Notes under the pieces: model-generated | Seen by the model: the letters and a program-made list of their open reading frames with translations, nothing else | Told to the model about the DNA's origin: nothing | Databases searched by the model: none | From: Blastomussa wellsi | Lineage: Eukaryota; Cnidaria; Anthozoa; Scleractinia; Plerogyridae | DNA length: 64,000 bases | Assembly (NCBI GenBank): GCA_947652115.1 | Contig: OX393561.1 | Coordinates: 32,849,881 to 32,913,880 of the forward strand | Direction: 5' to 3' | Program-made: the position numbers and the translations under genes | Shown: positions 59,260 through 64,000 of the stretch, piece after piece | How the letters are laid out: every line of letters starts with the position of its first letter | How positions within the stretch are numbered: the stretch's first letter is position 1

Positions 59260-61981
59260 ATGGAGATAACGGACGGACAAGGGCAAAGCAGCGAAACGTT
59301 GACAAAAGAACCCCCTGAAGCTTTTCAAGTCCGTGTTCAATTACCAACAGATGAGACTTTCAGTCTTCAAGCAAAGCGCCCGTCGATTGTGCGTGATTTG
59401 AAAATGATGGTCGAGGTCAACAGTGGTGTTCCGTCAGATTTGTTTACACTTGTACACCGAGGTGACAATGATGCTATTGAACTCGACGACGAGACAAAGA
59501 TGGCGGACATCGGCACACGAGACGGCCCGAGAGGGTCCGGTGGGGAATCAATGACGTTTGAGCTGAGCATCCCTCCCTGGTGGCAAAGGTTTGTGGATCG
59601 GTGTATGAAGCGGGACAACCGGCAGATATTCAAGCGCATTTGCATCAAGATGAATCAGATCTCCAGTGAAGAGAGAGCTTTCGTGGCAGCTTTTATTGCA
59701 GCACAGAAAGGCGATGGACAATTATTGCAGGACTTGCTGAACGGCGATGTTAAAGTTGACGTTGGGCAAACCGTGCAATGTAGCGGTCGCACGCTTCTGC
59801 ACGCCGCGGTAGCCGGCGGGAATTTTTCTTGCGCGGCGGCAATTTTCATGAATGGTGGTTGGGCGTTATTGTCTAAAGCTGACCGTCAGGGGGTCACGCC
59901 TATGGATATGGCTAAAAACACCGATCAGCAAGAAATGGTTGGAGTACTGAACAAGTACAAAGAATTACGGTCCCGCGAAGTCGTAGGAGACCAGTCTGCT
60001 ATAGGGAAAATCTCAGAAGCTGATTTAAAAGGCCTTATGGCAGACAAATTATCTGCTAACGGCGAGAAACAGGCAGACGACAAGAGGGTCGGTCAAATCG
60101 AGGAATCTAAACAAGATACGATCTGCCAAGACGAATTAAAAGAGAAACCAGCAAAGTCAACAGTTAACGAAATTCTGTGCAAAGTGAGGGACGAACTGAC
60201 GAGAGACGAAGTCAACCAACGAAAGGAAAATCGAGAAGAGTTTAGAGAAGGATCTTTTCATGTGCCTGCGGTCCCCCAAAGGATGTTAAACAGAGGATTG
60301 AACTCTCAGCCTAAGCTGCACATGCCATTGAGAGCCTGCAGGTCACTTAACGACTATGACAAGTCCCCCTCCGCCAGTCCTACGCGCACATACCTCGAAG
60401 AAATAAGACCGCTGAGCGGCAAACCTATCTCAGGAGTCAAGCAGATTGAAGAGAAACTGCCGAGAGTCATCACGCCGACATCATCCCCTATGAATTCTCC
60501 GCTCATGGGCCGTAAGCTTGTTCCCGCGCTTCTCAATCCAGAGACACCAGGAAGTCCCATTCTCCGCCCCAAGTCTCCATCAACTCCTCGCCCCAGATCT
60601 CCAATGTTACCTCGCCCAAGGTCTGCCACTTCTTCGACGATGATGCGAACAAACGTGGTCCGTACGTGCAGCTCCCCAGCGGGCTCACCTGTACTCATGA
60701 GACGAGTTATGGCTTGCAATACGGGAAAAGACGGAAAGGACAGGTACGTGTACAAACGACGAGTAATAATGGGGAGGGGAGGGTGCCACGCAGAAAGTGG
60801 GCAGGTGACCTTTTTCCTCGTAATGTAGGTAAAAGAAATAGAAATACTTTTTAGAAATACTTTTGAGGTTTTTCCGCCATTCTCGCTCGTTCCGGGAGGG
60901 CGGGAAGATGAGAGACGCTGGGAACGAGGTTGTTTTCGCGACTGCACACATCCCGGCCCCACAGTCCTAAATTCAGTCCCAGGCTACATTGGCACGGGCA
61001 AGTCCTGGTAGCCTGGTACTCCCTCGATTATACAACATATGTTTAGTCTCATTAAAAGAGATTAACATGATTAAGGCAATGCATTATCTAAATAAAAAAC
61101 GAAACACGTTTCTGAGCCTCGTGCTTGATAAGTTAAGCAACAGAACTGACATTTCGCCGAGTAAAAAATTCTAAAAGCCTGTAAATAAAAACTAAAAACA
61201 TCAAACGTTTTCACTTGATCATCTTTTGATTATCTAAAACGATTGGTAGATCAAGTATCGGACCAGGCGCGATAAAATGTTTTGAAACAGAAACCAAATG
61301 TGAACAATCACAAAAAGGTGTTCCAGGACTAGTGTGAACGGAATATCTCATTAAAGCTAATAAACAATCCCACAAATTGTTTCCAATTTCAGACAAATGA
61401 GCAACCAGATGGAGGATTTCCTACTGTCACACTACGAATCCCGCGAAAGCAAGCCTTGGAACGTATGGAAGACAGTCAGGAAAAACCAGTTCGACCGGTT
61501 TGACATATCTGACGATGACGATGACGACTCGTCATCCGAAGATGAAAACGAAAGGCTCGCGCGTTTTTTGCAGACATCAAAGTCAAGTCGCCGCAAAACG
61601 TTCGAGATGTGGCTAACTGATAAAGACGTAGAGATGGTTAGAAAACAGATGGAAATGGCGGGAAAGGAGAAGAAGGACGCCATCATGAGAGAAAAAGAGT
61701 ATAACCAGCGGCTATTAATTGGAAAGACATACGAAATGTGGCTTGAAGAGAAAGGAGATTTTAAATACCAGGAGTTGACCAGGGAAGAAAAAAGCGAGGA
61801 GAGAAAGGCCGAAGCCATGAGGAAATACCAGGAGTGGCTGCGAGCTAAGGACGAGGAGGCCTTGGCACGAGAGGACCGACTGAGGCGAGAGGCGGAGGCT
61901 AAATTCACAGAAACAATGCAGAAAAGAGATGAAAAAGTACAACAAGCGCGGTTTAAGAAAAAACTGTTCAACATATTTTAA
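59260..61981 (+). CDS. Tandem gene C: ubiquitin-like/ankyrin protein with CCDC34-like C-terminus (690 aa)
   Basis: Exons 59260-60743 and 61393-61981, with one phase-2 intron (AG|GTACGT to ATTTCAG) splitting an Arg codon exactly as in gene A. Domains: ubiquitin-like fold (about 23-104, IVRDLKMMVEVNSGVPSDLF); PPWWQRF (105-111); RICIKMNQISSEERAFVAAF; an ankyrin pair (about 176-234, GRTLLHAAVAGGNFSC then GVTPMDMAKN). The disordered segment is dense in S-P/T-P (TPGSPILRPKSPSTPRPRSP), a likely target for proline-directed kinases. The last exon begins KPWNVWKTVRK. It has an acidic DDDDD patch and three W-L repeats (TFEMWLTDKD, TYEMWLEEKG, KYQEWLRAKDEEAL), ending in a Lys/Arg-rich coiled coil. It is the most compact of the three paralogues, with a 649-base intron. 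Function unknown. Confidence 0.85.
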
Positions 61982-62548
61982 GCTAAAACACACAAGGGAT
62001 ACGAAGTTCAAAACTGGAAGAAAAATCCCACATTTACATTGCACAGGATGAAAGTTCTGCTCAATATAGCTTTTTGAAACTCTGATGAGAAATTTTTTAA
62101 CTTTGCCAAGAGTATTGAAAAGTGGGGGTCACCGAGCTCACTTTTGAGTCATTAGCAAAAATTAAGGGATTTTTAAACACGTCATTCTGTTTCCATGGTA
62201 ACCTCTGATACCAATTATTGACCAATGATTGGGCATGTTTCATACCGTTAACATCAGCAACTGTTAAAGTGTAGTAGTACTGACCTATTAAAACCAGAAC
62301 CAAAGTAATTACTCTGGTCAATCACAAAGAACGGAGACAATCCAGTGAATCAATAAAAACACGAAGCAAATACATGAAGCCGGCACAAAGGGCGGGAAAA
62401 CAAGAGCGCGAGTCACGATTAGTTTTGGTTTTACTTTGAATTGGTTGAAAAAGTGGCGCGAGATTTTTAAACCAATAACTAAGTGAAGTAATGCAAGACC
62501 AAATCAAACACAGAATAGGCTATTTCCGAGTTCCTTTTTCCCTCTGTT

Positions 62549-62666
62549 TCAAAACGAGTCTAAGTGCGAAACTATTCATATGGAAATGAGCTCGTTTTGC
62601 ATGAGAATGAAGATGCAGGGAAAACACATTTTCATAACAGTGGTTTCGCACTTAGACTCGTTTTGA
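62549..62666. mobile_element. 118-bp MITE with perfect 23-bp terminal inverted repeats
   Basis: TCAAAACGAGTCTAAGTGCG and its complement at the other end; weaker pairing extends about 20 bases further out on both sides. Non-coding. Confidence 0.8.
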
Positions 62667-62734
62667 CACTGAGGCAAAAGAGAGCTAGTCTAGCTTCATA
62701 GGCACTAAGCTCAGCAAGTTTTCAGGCTTATCAC

Positions 62735-62950
62735 TGAAACAAAGGAATCGAATAATGTAAATGAACATAACGTAGTTAAAAATCCCAACTGTCAGGAGGC
62801 AGACCAGTTAGCTATTAAAAAGGTGTGACCAAACATTTGAACTCGGGACTGCAGAGAATCAAATCCCACTAGTGACAGGGTGGTGGCTTTGAACCCGGGA
62901 TCTCCGGATTACAACATCTGCGCACTAAACCACACGGCCACGCTGCCTCC
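62735..62950 (-). mobile_element. tRNA-derived SINE
   Basis: On the minus strand the head resembles a tRNA gene: an A-box-like GTGGCCGTGTGGTTTAGTGC and a B-box-like GGGTTCAAAGC about 45 bases later. A non-tRNA body follows with CAACTGGT-like and GTTGGGATTTTTAAC words. The anticodon arm does not fold into a proper tRNA, so this is a retroposon rather than a tRNA gene. The 3' limit is approximate. Confidence 0.65.
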
Positions 62951-64000
62951 TGAGATAGCTAGAATGTGCTGGAAACTATTGTCAGTTGTGATGTTACACA
63001 ACGTTTTGTTGCGGCACTTTGAAGGCGATTCAAAAACCTCCAACATTGTTACCCGAATTTGTTGGAGTTGGTTTGTGTAACACCCTCCTCTCTAACATCG
63101 CCAATCTCGTACCTCGAGTCTTCGTTACTGCGCAGGCTTGACGAAACGAGCGACTTTCGAAAGTTCCGTTACAGGACCGATTTGATTGGTTTTGAAGACA
63201 ATAAAAATGGCCGGAAGTAAAATGCCATTTACTTCGTTGGGTCCAGCCTTTGAAAGGTAGGCATGCGCAGTTCAACCGGAAGTCGGATATTTTCGGATTT
63301 CAAATCGATCTGTCGCTCGGGAACGAGACTATTCGTGCTGTACGCGTGGTCAAAATGAGGTTGCGTTAAAAATCGCACCATGTAATTTTCCGTTGTATAC
63401 CGTTTTAAAAGTTAGATCCACGTTAACAAAAATTCCCTCAAGTGCTTTCCACTGGCAAGAGATTATAAATAAAAGGAAACTTCCAGTTTCTGTTCAATAT
63501 TTCAATTCTCCTAGCATTTACAAGGAGAAATAAGACGCGGGTCAGTTTTCCGAGCTGAGCGTGTTATGGAGACAACAAGACAAACACGTGACAGATCAGA
63601 CTATTTTATTCGCTCTTCATCAGCACACTTTACTTTTGTAGTTTTATGAAGTTGAAAAAATAACTGCGTAAGAGTCGCGTATAATATGGTTGCTTCTTTG
63701 AAAAGCATTAAATTTCAAAAGGTAATATATATTTAGAATTGTTTGCACATTATGATAAATAATTCATAAAAATTGTAGAATATAAAGTTCAAAAAAATTT
63801 CCTAAATATAAATCATTTTCTTATTCGTCGTTTCTATTTTTTTACACATTCCTCTTTGAGGATGCTGTTTTCATGTTAATCATACTCGTGATTACCAAAT
63901 CGGACTCCCGCTTCGCGGTCGTCCGATTTTGTTAATCACTCGTATGATTACATACCGAATTGGACTCCACTCAGTCCTGTTACCATTATTTATTTTTTGC

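Larger units (their letters stand above)
61982..64000. other. Repeat-rich stretch after gene C
   Basis: The repeats are listed separately. Around 62285-62470 lies a second copy of the dispersed repeat at 14970-15120. At 63880-63960 there is a palindromic stretch (AATCATACTCGTGATTA, GACTCCCGCTTCGCGGTCGTC centre). No coding exon is seen. Confidence 0.5.

Noticed and set aside
61432..61974. 180-residue minus-strand open frame
   Set aside because: Antisense of the gene C coiled-coil exon; the Ser/Leu-rich translation is a by-product of Lys/Glu codons on the other strand.
62887..62950. A functional tRNA gene on the minus strand
   Set aside because: A- and B-box-like words are present, but the acceptor and anticodon stems do not pair properly and a SINE-like body follows.

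Overview
This is a nuclear window from an animal genome, most likely an anthozoan cnidarian and probably a stony coral. The evidence is vertebrate-like intron-rich genes with GT-AG introns, an AT-rich background full of small inverted-repeat elements, a tRNA-derived SINE, a 5'-truncated DIRS-type retrotransposon, and gene families I associate with cnidarians (CTHRC1-like secreted collagens, SUEL lectins, an ectoine-synthase-like cupin). The species call is an inference; no organelle or rRNA marker is present.

Left part (0-6.5 kb, + strand): a two-exon gene encodes a duplicated ectoine-synthase-like cupin (557-1854). After a repeat-rich stretch with a MITE, a 41-bp tandem repeat and a 140-bp near-perfect hairpin with 9-bp target duplications come a decayed CTHRC1 C-terminal fragment (3618-3793) and a three-exon CTHRC1-like gene (5393-6416). 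That gene is intact in every respect except an in-frame TGA in its collagen segment.

Middle part (7.3-32 kb, - strand): a 17-exon RECQL4 (RecQ4/Sld2 replication-initiation helicase) gene fills 7325-25429. I could join all its exons in frame, giving 1487 codons from the ATG in exon 2. One intron lacks a GT donor. Its introns hold several foldback elements and a DIRS remnant flanked by a 42-bp perfect direct repeat. Further right on the same strand a three-exon gene (28910-32046) encodes a secreted protein with a 26-triplet collagen stretch, a SUEL-type lectin domain and a furin-like site.

Right part (36-62 kb, + strand): three tandem paralogous genes (36603-44868, 50456-55958, 59260-61981) share one architecture. 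A large first exon carries a ubiquitin-like domain, a conserved P-x-W-W linker and an ankyrin pair (the ANKRD60 arrangement) plus a long disordered basic/Ser-Pro-rich region. A phase-2 intron then joins this to a last exon made of P-W-N-x-W and F/Y-x-x-W-L-x-x-K coiled-coil repeats (CCDC34-like). I know of no described protein with exactly this combination, so this tandem family is the best candidate for something undescribed. The spaces between and inside these genes hold MITE-like palindromes and otherwise no recognisable genes.
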